From Varanus komodoensis (lineage: Eukaryota > Chordata > Lepidosauria > Squamata > Varanidae), in NCBI RefSeq assembly GCF_004798865.1, contig NW_025335587.1, forward strand, positions 7,577,773-7,641,772: DNA of 64,000 nt, in the 5' to 3' direction. Shown piece by piece: positions 1-11,300 of the stretch (its first letter is position 1; every line of letters begins with the position of its first letter). Below the pieces are notes generated by a model, which saw only the letters and a list, made by a program, of their open reading frames with translations, did not search any database and had not been told where the DNA came from. The position numbers were made by a program, and so were the translations under genes.

Positions 1-817
1 AGGTAATATTTTTTGCTATTAGTGAAGAAAGGAAAAAATGTGATCTTTGCTACAGCCTTGGGAATAAATTTCCGAAGCTACATAGAAAAAGTCAAAGTGA
101 ACAGTGCTTTCTTTGGCAGTGGCCTGCCTGCTTAGCTCACATCAATAATTTTAATGCTTTATTTGTGGTTTGGGTTGTAGCAATTGGTGAAAGCCTATGG
201 AGAGAGGAAAAAAGTGACAAAAAAAATCTACTAAATATAACCAAAGTTCATGCATTTCATTAAAAATACACTATGGTTTTGAGAAGTCCTAGAAATGTAC
301 AGGCTCATAAAAGGGAGTTATAAAAACAGTTTTATTTTACTTTTTCAAATATCACTGAACAGCATTTTATGAGGTTTTAATTAGATCTTTATGGTTTGAG
401 GAGTTACAATGACAGATTGTTCAGTGTTTCTGGAGATTACTGAACACAGTATCACAGCATCACCATTGGTTAAACACAAAAGGCAGCAAGCTTACTTCTG
501 AACCATACATGCATTGCTGTTCCCCCCTCCCCTCTCCTGTGATAAGGGATTGTTTTGGAACAATATGTGCTGCTGATTTTTGTGGACAGCAAATAATATT
601 ATCTCTCTCCCCCGCTTACCCATCCGCCCACCCCCTCCCCAAAAACAACAACCTTGGTGCACTATTAAACTAATGCTTCAGTTGGCACAGTGAGTACAAA
701 TGCTTATTTTTTAAAAAAATGTGCAAATACAGCATTTTCATCTAGGTATTGACAGAAGTTTGAGCACTGATGCAGAAACTGCAGACGAAGTGATGAAGCT
801 GAATAGCTGTGGTGTAG
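1..817. other. Unassigned non-coding DNA
   Basis: I see no gene or classifiable repeat here. The stretch is AT-rich and contains a C-rich patch near 610-645. No open frame of useful length is present. Confidence 0.5.
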
Positions 818-960
818 ATTTACGAAAGGAACTTCCTAGCAGTAAGAACACCTGACCAATGGAACAAGTTGCCTGTGGAAGTTATGGAATCTCTTTAATT
901 GGCAGTTTTGAAGGGGAGACTGAAGAAACATCTGCCAGGAGTGGATTAGGTCCAGTGGAG
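818..960 (+). mobile_element. CR1-type LINE, 3' end of ORF2 and start of 3' UTR (old)
   Basis: The sequence reads, with interruptions, as the C-terminal CR1 ORF2 pattern: a leucine-rich lead, then TVRTxxQWNxLPxEV-like coding (seen as AVRTPDQWNKLPVEV) and a final short helix ending near GVD. CR1 ORF2 encodes an endonuclease plus reverse transcriptase, and most copies are 5'-truncated like this one. Only the last 45 or so codons remain and the frame is broken, so this is an old relic. The identification rests on motif order, and the 3' boundary is approximate. Confidence 0.65.
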
Positions 961-1165
961 TGGCTTTCAACTATTGGTTCCTGGATCAGTCATTAGAATT
1001 CCTTCTGCCACTCCCAGGCCAGAGACATGGCTCAGCTTTCTTCTACATAGCAAGAAGCTGCTGTCTTCATTTCAGAAACGTTCATCTCATAACTCTTCCA
1101 GCAAAGGGAGGTCTCCCTTTGCCTGTTATTATGGACTCTTCAAGCCGTTAAACTCACAGCCTAAT

Positions 1166-1245
1166 TTATGAGTGTTTACTCAGAGAAGTAACACGCCCTC
1201 AGTTCACTGAAGCTAATCCCTAGTGGGTGTGCATATGATGGCAGT
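1166..1245. repeat. Short dispersed repeat ('tttactcagaagtaa' family), old copy
   Basis: The segment carries 'gtttactcagagaagtaa', later 'cagttcactgaagc' and a closing 'gtgtgcatatgatggcag'. It matches the layout of a short reptile repeat with a 'tttactcagaagtaagtc' start and a 'tgcataggattgcag'-like end. Better preserved relatives lie at 39295 and 60945. The ends look inverted, so it may be a MITE. Confidence 0.45.
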
Positions 1246-1258
1246 GTTCCATCTAGCA

Positions 1259-1401
1259 TAGCCTTCCCCCTGATGTCCCCTCCCCAGATTTTTCAGATCA
1301 TAGTGCCCAGCATTCCTGAACATTGGCTGCACTGGATTGGGCTGATGCAAGCTGAAACCCAAAACATCTCAACGTCTGGAAGATAAAGGTTGATGAAGGC
1401 T
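1259..1401. mobile_element. Palindromic MITE, family P (decayed copy)
   Basis: It begins 'tagccttcccc' and ends 'tgatgaaggct'. The arms contain the diverged core 'ccagcattcc' and the complementary 'aaaacatct', so the whole unit can fold back on itself. The same design recurs at about 26.5, 34.0, 42.6, 46.7 and 57.7 kb. No coding capacity is present. A superfamily cannot be fixed without the target duplications. Confidence 0.55.
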
Positions 1402-1940
1402 GACTTAAACCTATCAATGCTGAGCCAGAGGTAAGGCCAGCTAAATTCAATGGCCTTACTGCCATGTAAGTGTGAACTGGATTTTCAGTTTTTCAAGAAT
1501 ATAAGAAGAACTATGCTGAATTAGAAGAAAGTACTATGGAATCCAGCATTTTGTTCTCACAGTAGCCAACCAGCTATATGTGAAAGCCCAAAGATAGGAC
1601 ATATGGGGAACAGCATCTTCCTACTGGGGTTCCCCAGTAACTAATATGTCAAGGTACACTGCCTCCAATACTGGTAGTAATATGGAGCCATCATAACAAG
1701 TAGCCTTTCTCCTTGAATTTTTTAAGTTTTCCTACCACTAAGTGCCACTGATTTCATTTCTGAAAAGGGTACTGCATAGAGTTTGACAGATATTTCAGGC
1801 AACTATTCATTTATTCACCCGTTTGATTTTTAGTTTTAAAAAATAAGATGCTCCCTCTTTCTAGAATACCTTAATAAAACCAGAAATCAATAAAGCTACC
1901 ACAGAATAAAACAATATATTTATATAGAATGCTATTTAAT

Positions 1941-2172
1941 CAGTGTGATGTAGTCATTAAGAGTGTAGGATTGGGACTCATGCAATCTGGATTCTCGTTC
2001 CTGCTCAGCCATGGAACCAACTGGGTGATTTTGGGCCAGTCACAGACTCAGCCCAACATACCCCATAGGGTTATTCTTGTGAGGATAAGATTGAAGGGAT
2101 GATGATTAGGTAAGCTGCTTTGAGTTCTTTCTAAGAAAAAAAACAGGTTATAAATCCAATAATTAAATAAAC
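1941..2172 (+). mobile_element. tRNA-derived SINE, family A
   Basis: The head 'gtgtgatgtagtcattaaga' looks like a Pol III A-box region. A B-box-like 'ctggattctcgttcc' follows. The body has the family phrases 'gggccagtcacagactcagc' and 'ttcttgtgaggataaga'. The tail (taagctgctttgagttc, then 'ttataaatccaataattaaa') resembles the 3' end of L2-type LINEs, which would supply the mobilising enzyme. The length of about 230 bp fits the other copies in the window. Divergence is moderate. Confidence 0.75.
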
Positions 2173-2204
2173 CAGGGGAAGTCAGATAAACTAAAATATA
2201 TGGC

Positions 2205-2790
2205 TCCCAATACAAGCCAGCTCAAAAGGCAAGAACACAAATCATTTACACTAACCAGAAAACCACTACCACCAGAAGTTCAGGCAAACTAAACAGACTT
2301 CGCCTGGTGGCTGAACCAAGACGGTTCCAAAAAAATCATTCTGATGATAGTGCTGGTGGTACTGGGAGTTCCACAACTGAGACAACCACAGAAAATGCTG
2401 TATCTCCAGTAACCTCCCACCTTACTTGGAAAGCAACAAAATTCAGAGAAAGGTGTCTTAGCTGATTGGCAGGCTTATCTAAGAGAGAAGGTGGTTTCTA
2501 AGATACATTGGCCCCAGCCCATGTTGCTGTCTATGGGGGGAACCAGAATAACAAATTGTGTCCAGAAATTAACTGGACATTTGTAAAGCTTTTTCAGCAA
2601 AGATGAGATGTGCTCACTAAAGTAGACCCAAGGTAACAACTCAAGCATGGTGTCCAGGGTGGACCAGCTAAACTTTCTGAAGATTTTTCAAATGTTATAG
2701 TAAGCAGCCCTGGATATTATTGAGGCATGGCTAGCTGTGGAGAGGTCGTCACTGCTATGAGCATGTGTATAATAACAATGCCTTCAGAAT
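2205..2790 (-). mobile_element. L2-type LINE, 3' part of ORF2, antisense
   Basis: The complement carries the L2 C-terminal signature: a 'FSVVxxxLWNSLP'-like stretch, seen around 2355-2395 as coding for FSVV followed by VVELPV. Earlier on the complement it carries the RT thumb region. The plus strand shows the matching antisense text 'tgtgtccagaaattaactgg' and 'gagatgtgctcactaaagta'. It is heavily decayed. L2 ORF2 normally encodes an endonuclease and a reverse transcriptase, and only the C-terminal third is represented here. Confidence 0.6.
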
Positions 2791-4333
2791 GGGTCCTTTT
2801 GAGACAGCTCACCTGAATCCACCCCAGCATAGAAGTGGAGGGGCCAATGGAATGTTCTTCCCTTTTTGATAGAAGGCAGCTACAGAGAGCCCCAGAGGCT
2901 TCCTGATGGAATAATACATCAAGTTATCAGGATATGGGAGTAAGGTTAAAAATAAACTTTGGCCATGACTTTTCAGATGAAAAGAAAACATTGGAAAGCA
3001 GGTAGATTGATCACAGGGCATTTTAAGCGAAACCATTTGAGAAATATGAGCACCGAACAAATTGACTAGGTGGGTGGGGAAATTTGGTTCTTGACATTGT
3101 CATCATCATCCACTTTCTTTTAATGTTGAGCATTCCAAGAAGACTGTTCACATAACTATTTCAGTTTGGAAAATAAATGTTCAACAAATGGATTCTCTAA
3201 CAATAAGGTATCTTCTCTAACAATAAGCGATCTGTCAAAACGGAGTTCTGATTCTTTAAGCCATGGCATGAGCAGACAACAGCCGCACAAAGCTTTCATT
3301 CAATGAACAGGAATAATCTGATTGACAGTAACACTTTCCAAAATATTCTTGTCTGGAATTTTGGTGGAAGGTGTTACATAGCTCCAAATATTTGTTGCTC
3401 TGTTTCTGTGGTAACAACAGTGGAGAGGCTTAATATTGAGGTAACATCAATATGCAGAGTTTGGAACATTTCAGATGGTTTTGTGAGCTGCTAAAGCTTT
3501 CCAAGGGGTCTTTATTTTACCTGATTTTTTATTTCTCCTTCTCAAACTCCATGAATTGAAGCACTGAATTTTATACTACCAATTTTCATTTTCTTTTACA
3601 TTTTATATCTAAGGGCATTCCGAATTCAGACCATTTGAGTAAGAATGAGTTAAATGAGCATAAACTCTAGTCTGGTTATTTTCTCATTGGAGGTGGACTT
3701 TTCATGAAGCAGTCAGTTTGTAAGCAAGTTATTTACTCTGCAGAAGATAATACTGCACATGTGTGTGGGAAAGCACCTTTTAGATGGAACCATGCAGGGG
3801 TGTCGCCAGACCCTGGCCCAGGGGTTCTCGATCCCAGATCTCTCACTCAATGCTCAAACTCTTCTTCAGAGCACTGAGTGTCCACTGGTCTGAATGGAAG
3901 GCTCTATTGCCATGGATTCGGTGATTTTCAAGGGAAATGCATATGGGGAAGTTAGCTCAGCCTCTCCCACATCCTCAACACCCCATATGGCAATTAGGCT
4001 TATGGAGGAAAAGCCCCACTCCATTCATGTCTACCGAAGTTCTGGCTCCTTCTAAGCTTATATGATATGTGTGGGGCTGGGCGTGGAATTTCCCACACAC
4101 CTTCAGGTGGAAAAGAGAGAGACAAATGGAGGAGTGGGATTGGAGAAAGATACAGAGGGGAAAAGAATGGTGTGGAGTTAAATCCCCCCACCCCAAAAAC
4201 ATTTCAGCGATCTGGGCAGGAAGGCATCCTGCAAGTACCTAAGCATGCTTTAGTATCTTCATTTCTTATTTTGGCCATTTTCTGACAGGACAATACTAAT
4301 CAATGTTAGTGCATATTTTCTGTAGAAGAAACA
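2791..4333. other. Unassigned non-coding DNA
   Basis: I see nothing I can classify. Short ORFs occur on both strands without family resemblance. The first 250 bp could be further decayed L2, but I see no motif to support that. Confidence 0.45.
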
Positions 4334-4481
4334 ACCTATATCAGGGGTCTCAAACTCNNNNNNNNNNNNNNNNNNNNNNNNNNNNNNNNNNNNNNNNNNN
4401 NNNNNNNNNNNNNNNNNNNNNNNNNNNNNNNNNNNNNNNNNNNNNNNNNNNNNNNNNGAGTTTGAGACCCCTGACCTATAT
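4334..4481. mobile_element. hAT-superfamily DNA transposon with flanking target duplication, interior missing
   Basis: The left end 'caggggtctcaaactc' (4342-4357) and right end 'gagtttgagacccctg' (4458-4473) are perfect 16-bp inverted repeats. The flanks are identical 8-bp direct repeats, 'acctatat' at 4334-4341 and 4474-4481. An 8-bp target duplication plus a CAGGGG... terminus is the hAT hallmark. Everything between the inverted repeats is 100 N, so length and coding capacity are unknown. The perfect ends suggest a fairly recent insertion. Confidence 0.88.
4358..4457. other. Assembly gap (100 N)
   Basis: A run of exactly 100 unknown bases, a usual placeholder size. It starts and ends immediately inside the two inverted terminal repeats of a hAT-like element, so the real sequence is almost certainly the transposon interior. 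Confidence 0.97.
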
Positions 4482-7194
4482 AGACCTATGTATGAAACTG
4501 CATATGATCTTCTCCAGAATACTATGGACCGTTTCATACATGCAGCCACCCATATAAGTGGCTTTTACTTATAGGAACATCAGAGGCTGCCTTGTAACAG
4601 TCATGGTGCACAGTCAGTGGGGTGATGAAGCAGGATTGTGAGCTGCTCTTTGCGTAGTTCAGGCAATTTTAGCCATGCTCATTGAAGTCATCAAGAAGAC
4701 TCAATCATCCAGTTTCTCCTTCCAGTTCCCTTGGGAAGCTCAGCTCAGGACAACGTGGTCTCTATCTCATCTGCAGTTGTTCCACCCTTCTCTTCCTGCT
4801 TGAAGAATGTATTGATTTATTAGATTTTTATATTGTTCAATAATTAACATTCCCTGCATGGTAAATAAATTTAAAATATAAAATGCAAGATAAAAAATGG
4901 GTCAAGATAAAAACATGATAAATTGAATAACTGAATCTAATAAAACTGAAAGTAAAACTTCCAGTCTTTTACATATTTACAGTGAGTACTCAATGGAACT
5001 TATTTTGTAGTAGACCTGCATAGAATTTTACTGTCAACCTCATCTGGGTTTGATAACAATGACGATGATGCTCTTTGAAACTCCAGGTTGTTTGCAAGCA
5101 GACTCAAAATGGTCAATAACGTATGAAACGTGTGTCGGTGGACAGGATAGTTTAGTAAGAAAAATGGTAGTAAAGCCAGTTGGAATAAACCAAATGGCCA
5201 TAGGTAAATGCACATGGAATCTGCTGTCAGTACTCATACAGGATTGTTAGAATAGGAAGGTATTATTTCCTTTAAAAATAGGTAAAGATGGACTTGGTGG
5301 GTCTTCTTCTGCATGAAATTCCAAAACACATGGGTCAGGTCCCCTTTCAGTCAGTCCTATGGAACCTGCTTATTTTGAGCAAAGTAGGTAGGTGTTAAGG
5401 GAAAGGGAGCCAGACAACTTGATTGCTCAGACAAAGGTATATTTAGCAGACCTCTCTAATTTAATTATGAAGGGTCCAACAACTCATTAATTTATTACTT
5501 GGTTTGTGCTTAAATAAACACAAAAAATGGAACACTGAAGCTAAACAAATTGAGAGATTTGGTGAAACATGTGAAGCATTTGAGTGTGTGCCAGGAGTAA
5601 CGAAGTGGAAAATGTTCACACCACAGGTGACATTACAATACACCTGTACAAATAAAATGAAAGCCGGGACTGTCTGATAATCAATTACTGCCCCTTAATG
5701 ACTTCTATATATCATGTATTGCAGCTGATCAGGCCAAATAGAAAGGCAACCCTTTGAATCTGGAAGGTGTATTCATCTCTGTCAATTGCAGTATACACTC
5801 ACATGGTTTTTTTAGTACCTAATTTAATGCCTGCAGTTTCTGTTTTGTTTTTTAAGAAATGCTTCTTTTAGAAATAATGCCAAAGTTCAAGATTTCATGA
5901 CTGCTTATGCAAATAAGTACATAGGACTCACAACTAGGACTCCTCTGGATGTTGGCAAGTTGTTATTACTGGGCATGGTGCTTTACAAAGTAACAGGATC
6001 TCAAGCCTGAGAAGCTGACAATCTAAAATTTGACACAGAATGGAAGTTATTCTTGGTTTTTTAGAAATAACAAAAAGAAATAACAAAAAAATAATAGCAT
6101 GAGCACCCAATAATGGCTTTAAATATCATAGATAAATATCAGAAGAGAAAATATATTCTTAGGTTAACAAATCAAATTTCTGGGTTAATACTCATTGGTT
6201 AATCATCAACTATTTCAAATGTACCTTAGATTTTAATTAAATAAGTAGCTTTAAGCATCCAACTATTTACAATGTCTGTGTCCGTAAATGTATTTATTGT
6301 TCAGGTGACTTGTTCTCTGTAGTTTAGGATATGCTTAGGTTTTTATGGGGAATAACATTCGGGGTCAAAGAAATGGGTTTTCAGGGCCAGGGGCAGGAAT
6401 GTTAGGGTCAAACCCTAGGATGAAATGACTTGACCCTCACTTCTAGCCCTGAAGCTAATTTACAGTCTCTTTCTTCCTACTGTTTAAGGATTCTCATTCA
6501 TCTATGCACCTTTATTACGGAAGGAGTAATGTGTTTCTTGTTGCCCTGGATTCCACTGGCAGGTCAAAAGTCAAACGTAGGTCTATTCCTCAAGCCTCTG
6601 AAGTACTAAGCCGTCTGGAACTCACCAGGAACCTGTTAAAGCAAAGCCCTGCTTGTGTTTATGCAATGAGCACCACCCATGGGGCAGAAAAACAATTAGA
6701 AATGTCTGACCGTTTTGTGCTCCTGAGTCCATGCAAGCTTGCAGACTAGATGTTGATTCAAACATTCATGGCTAGCCCCATGAGAGAGTATTTCTAATAC
6801 TTAGGTATCAGAAGGACATCTGTTATGGAAACCCTTCCTCACTTTCAGGACTAAGTAAAGATAGAAGAGTTTGCAGTACATGGTAGAGAGGTGAAGCTCA
6901 CCTTTAATTTTAGAGTATTCTGATGGTGATAGAAGGGGAAAAGAAGTTTCCATAAAACCAAAGCAGGAAAAGTTATATTCAGGAAGTATAGAATTAAGCC
7001 TCCTTGAAAGAAGGTATTTTGCTTTGGAAATGATTGGTATTTGGAATTGGGTATTTCAAAGCATCTTCTATGTTAAGGGTATCCAAGCCAAGTCAGGTTT
7101 AAAGATAAAGATCCATCAGAAGAAGTGGTGCACCTTGGAGTTCCTCCACCAACAGTCCCTGGGCAGCAGAGTGAACAGGCGCTCAGGCCTCCTG
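4482..7194. other. Unassigned, AT-rich non-coding DNA
   Basis: No gene or clear repeat is seen. The part around 5640-5760 has homeodomain-like AATTA text without repeat features and may be conserved. An imperfect inverted repeat lies at 6380-6453. ORFs up to 81 aa show no family resemblance. Confidence 0.45.
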
Positions 7195-7255
7195 ATCTCA
7201 GTCTTCCACACTATGGTGAGATGGACTGTATTTCCATTTAAATTATAATGCATAT
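7195..7255. repeat. Unclassified dispersed repeat (pair with 10955)
   Basis: The text 'ggtgagatggactgtatttc' followed by 'catttaaattataatg' is a diverged match to 'ggtgagatgtactgcatttc' and 'tatttgaatgataatg' near 10963-11000. The family is unknown. An L2-like tail follows about 75 bp downstream, so it could be an L2 3' UTR piece. Confidence 0.4.
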
Positions 7256-7319
7256 TGCAAAATATGTATCTGTACATACAATTTCAGTGTACACATACAG
7301 CCTATGCAAATCACTATCT

Positions 7320-7400
7320 TTTCATTAACTACCTTTTGTTACTTGCCCAGAAAGTCTTGGCTACTGGGTGGCATAAAAATGAAATAAATAATAAGTGTTG
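7320..7400 (+). mobile_element. L2-type LINE or L2-tailed SINE, 3' tail
   Basis: The text 'tgcccagaaagtcttggcta', then 'gggtggcataaaaatg' and an 'aaataaataa' ending, is the L2 3'-end layout (a 'gcccagag...gggcggyataaa' hairpin followed by short A/T repeats). This tail is what L2 reverse transcriptase recognises. Only the tail is identifiable. Confidence 0.6.
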
Positions 7401-8089
7401 TGATCTGTTTCTCTGGCTTTTGTGTTACATTGAGTACATCTTGAGGCTAGGCAAGCAGGGTAGAGAACAGGTTGTAGTGAGTGGGATCTGGTAGTCCCCA
7501 TTGACACACAGTGGTGAGTATGGAAGTATTTATTGTCCAACAGCACAGATGGAATAGGTTCCAAAACCAAGGTGCACAGAAAGGCTCACTAGTCTACTTA
7601 TTCCAGCTTTGGGAATAGGCAGGAGAGACAACAAGGAGGCTGTGTGAGACTCTAGTCTTAGGCTCTAGTCTTAGGCTAGACATGGCTTCTCTGAAGCACA
7701 AGCGTCTGTTGAGCAGCTTTCAGGATAACGACACTCTTTAGAGATGACTGGGCAATCCCTCAGAGGAAAATCTGGAATAACAGTGGAATCACTACTTCTA
7801 GTCATGCTGCCAGGCTCCCTTTTGCCTTGTGTTGCATTGGATGAAAAGAAAGTGTGCACTTTTGGAAGGCTGTCCATGGAAAAACTAGGACAAATACAGC
7901 GCCAGAATAGTAATGAGAAATAATCAACCACTGCAATACATTGTCCCCGGACCCAGATGTGCCCGTGGTAGTTTTCCTGTTTTTATCATGACAGTGGTGT
8001 GTATGAAACAACTAAAGCATCACCACACCAAAAGGCAAGGTCCCAATCCTGGCTGGATGCCGCTTTCCCTGCAGCTGTTATTCTTAGAG
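7401..8089. other. Unassigned non-coding DNA
   Basis: The only structure seen is a short tandem duplication of 'ctctagtcttagg' near 7650-7676. ORFs of up to 86 aa resemble nothing I recognise. Confidence 0.4.
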
Positions 8090-9110
8090 TAGAAATAATA
8101 TCTGTGCAATCCACACATGCATTTAATGCATTGTCAGTTTTGGTCCTGGTGGAGGTGTCAGCACTCAGATTCCTTCCCTAGCAAGCCTCCAATGCCACCT
8201 AGTTTTGGCCCCTTAACTGGCACTGTGCCGGTGGTGCCCAGCACTGTGCTGGTACAGTGTTACTCCTGTACTTATCGGGCGTTATGCTGCTGGGTAACCC
8301 AATGCCAGCGCAACATCACCGGCACAGGGGGATTTGCACCAAAGCTGAAAGTGCTCCAGCTGTCATATCTGGATTATAGGACTGCACCCTTAGCCATGTA
8401 ATCTTTGAGTGGTCATAAAAGGAAAGAGCTTGGTGGTCTAAGAATAGGGTTACAATTTAATTTCTTAATTCAAATTGTCCAGATATGATCCAATTTCAGT
8501 GAGATCCCATGCACAGCACCAATAGCAGTCCTAAAGATCAGTCCCACTATGTTTTTCCTCCACTTTATGAGCAAATTCATTTCTAAAGGCCACTCTGTCT
8601 GGGGGCACTTGGCTGCCAGTATTGCTTCAGCCGAAGCCACAATGCATTTAGTATAACTCTTCAGTGCCAAGATGAAGCAGGTGTCATTGGATCAGCCGTG
8701 TATGGCAGCCATTCAGTGTATTTGGGAGCTGACCATGTGGCAATCTAAGCATCTATAGCCGCCGGGCAAGGCAAATCTTTCTGGACTACCAACATGATGC
8801 GAGGTGGCAGTGCTTCCCCAGTGGGACTGGGACCACAGACTATTGGTCCTGCTCTCAGTGAGGTCTGCCAATTGTTTTTCCTTTGGATGGCAGTGGCAGG
8901 CAGGCAGGTCAGTTTTGACTCTCGGGTGTCTCACTCAGCTTACCCGCCATGTGTGCAACTCACCAGGCAAATCTGCAGTTTGGCAGACAGCAGCACCTGC
9001 AGTCCCTTTGCATTGGCCGTGCTGTCTGGGGTTAATGGGAGTAACAGCCTGGAGGGTTCCATGGCACCTTCCTTCACAGTAATCAGCCTGTGCTAGGAGC
9101 CAAGGACAGC
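8090..9110. other. GC-richer block of unknown origin
   Basis: Base use is clearly richer in G and C than the flanks. There are near-repeats of 'cactgtgc' and 'ccggtggtgccc' at 8220-8260 and overlapping ORFs of 92-100 aa at 8794-9096. The frames overlap on the same strand and show no recognisable domain. It could be an old GC-rich repeat or a decayed gene fragment. Confidence 0.35.
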
Positions 9111-10489
9111 CTCAAGCACCTAGAGATAAGGACCCAGACTATTTAATGGGTGGGACATCTCCCTTTCTTCAGTACTTCCCTAATGCCAAAGGAAAATCCT
9201 ACCAAATATTTCTAGGCAGCTGAGGAGCAATTCCTCAAATTCTTCCATCCGTGAAAGAGGGGCTAGACAAGATTTATGAATGCTTCTGTGAAGGGTGGAG
9301 GAAGAAGTCTTAATGTGAAAGAAAATCAGCGAAGTGCTCCCTCACTCACAATGAGGATTTTCTGGAACACGGTACGAGTATATTATATAGACCATGTTAT
9401 CACTTTTACAGTGTTAATAAAACTATTTTGTTTGGGTGGCTTTTGAAAGAAAAGCAAAAAACCCAAACTTAATATGCATCTCATTCTTCTTGTTTAAAAA
9501 GTAATGAGCATGACAAAGAATGAGTTCTATGAAAATAAGTAGGTGGGAGTTCTGCGTAAAAGCAACAATGTGGCATTTGTTGTGTGATTGATGTGCTGTG
9601 AGGAAAGTAACATAGCATGACTTTGCCATTTGGTTTGTGCAGGTGCTTCGCCATCCGCAAAAAGTTGCGAGCAGCAAGTGTTTATTCGGCAGCCACAGAA
9701 TGTGGACTCACGGAGAGCAGCACAGTAAGAATGGGATGCTGAGAGACTCAGAGGCCGCTGTCACCGGTGAAAATGAATCGCAAGCAAGAGGGCTGAAAAG
9801 ACTTGACCAAAGGCAAGGTCGACTCAAAGAAAGAGCCTTTTCCCCCTGCTAAAAGGGGGTGATGGATGAGCCAGAAGTCTGGGCTGCAGAAGCTGCTGGG
9901 CAAAAGAATGGCAGCGTGCGTTCTCTCTCCACACTCGCCAAGCTTTCACTCAAGGAATCCTCTCTGGCCATCGAGCCAAGTGGCTGCCTTGGGGTTGCTC
10001 TCCTTCAGAGCTTTTGTGTCATTCTGCCCACAGCGCAAACTGATATCCGGTGGGCTCACCTTAAAATGCTCATGTGACCCACACAACTCAACACAAGGTA
10101 TCATTGATTTTGGCTTATAACATGGAGCAGGCATATCCAATCACTCAGTGGCATTTTAACTCGATTACACTTGCCACACAACATTTTGAATCTATAGGAC
10201 AGTTCTCAGAAATGGGGTTTTCTGTTTTTATCATTTAAATCTCAGGATTGAAAGTGCTAAAGTGCCTCTCAGCAGCAGCATTCCTGATCATGATGGAAAC
10301 ACACATATAAGAGCTACAAGAAACATGCCATATTATAATCCGTTACTTTTGGTTTAAACTTAAATCATTACAGCAGTTTTGAAGAAGCACCCCTTTTCTT
10401 TTGCACAGTGCTTCTGTTTTATTTAATGTAGTCTCCCTCCTTTCAGACACAAGAGTAATTTATTTCATGTTGCTTTACTTCCCACAAAT
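9111..10489. other. Unassigned non-coding DNA
   Basis: No gene or repeat was recognised. Around 9640-9850 the sequence is somewhat CpG-richer, with a 71-aa ORF (9637-9852) that matches no family I know. Confidence 0.4.
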
Positions 10490-10660
10490 TTTTCCTGCAA
10501 GGAAGCCAAGGTAGCTTCCTCCTCCTCTCCCTTTTATCCTCATGTAAGGTAAGTTTGGCTGAGAGCAAATGACTAGCCCGAAGTCAGGCAGTGCAGGAGT
10601 GCAGACTAGAACACAAGTCTCTGACCAGCACTATAACCACTATGCACCCCTGCCTGTGTG
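10490..10660 (-). mobile_element. tRNA-derived SINE, family A, antisense
   Basis: On the complement it reads as the SINE body: a tRNA-like head ending at 10660 ('accactatgcacccc' on plus), a decayed B box from 'gactagaacacaagtc', the 'ggccagtcac' equivalent and 'gaggataaaa'. The L2-like tail is largely lost. It is older than the 22.7-23.2 kb copies. Confidence 0.6.
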
Positions 10661-10954
10661 ATCATTCTGTATTCTTAAAATGGTAGTCCGGTAAATCTCA
10701 TTGTTGGAAAAATGAGCATCTCATCATGGGAAAAATTGTACTGTAGCCTAATTCTTTTCTTAGAAAGAATGACTTGAGGCTGCAATGTTGCAAAGGGGCT
10801 GCAGTTTCTCCTGTACAGTAGCCACATATCACCCTTTACAAAGGACAGGCCAATTCCAGTTTGAAGATAAGACCCAGAGGGACTGTAGCCCATCAAGGGT
10901 TAGCATCTGGACAACAGGCTGAATGGGCAGGTCCTTAGGTCTCCAGCTCACAGC

Positions 10955-11010
10955 CCTCCACTGAAAGGTGAGATGTACTGCATTTCTATTTGAATGATAA
11001 TGATTACAGT
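10955..11010. repeat. Unclassified dispersed repeat (pair with 7195)
   Basis: See the match at 7195-7255. The downstream text 'gggccaatagaaataattg' may belong to the same unit. No coding potential and no family assignment. Confidence 0.4.
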
Positions 11011-11217
11011 TAGAAATAATTGTCTCTGAATGGGCCAATAGAAATAATTGTTTCTAAGTGAGTGTCTCTGGAAATTGCTGTCTTCTCTTGTTTTCTGCTT
11101 TGGTGCTGCATCTTCTTTTTTCATAAATGGCCACTGTGTGTTTAAGGGCTTTTCTCTTAGAGGCATTTTATTCTTCACTTGTCATTCCCTCCCCAAAATT
11201 GTTTACAAGTTTTTTGG

Positions 11218-11300
11218 ATGATATTTTTATTTATTTCTTTATTTATTAAAACATTTTTATGCCGCCCCATTCACTGAAGCCTCGGGGCGGCTTATGATAT
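11218..11300 (-). mobile_element. L2-type 3' tail, antisense
   Basis: The complement has 'ataagccgccccgagg', a short spacer and 'ggggcggcataaaaatg', followed by AATAAATAAA-type repeats. This is the L2 3'-terminal hairpin and A/T tail. The stem 'gccgcccc'/'ggggcggc' is still perfect. Confidence 0.7.

Noticed and set aside
4259-4557. ORFs spanning the N run
   Set aside because: They exist only because unknown bases contain no stop codons.
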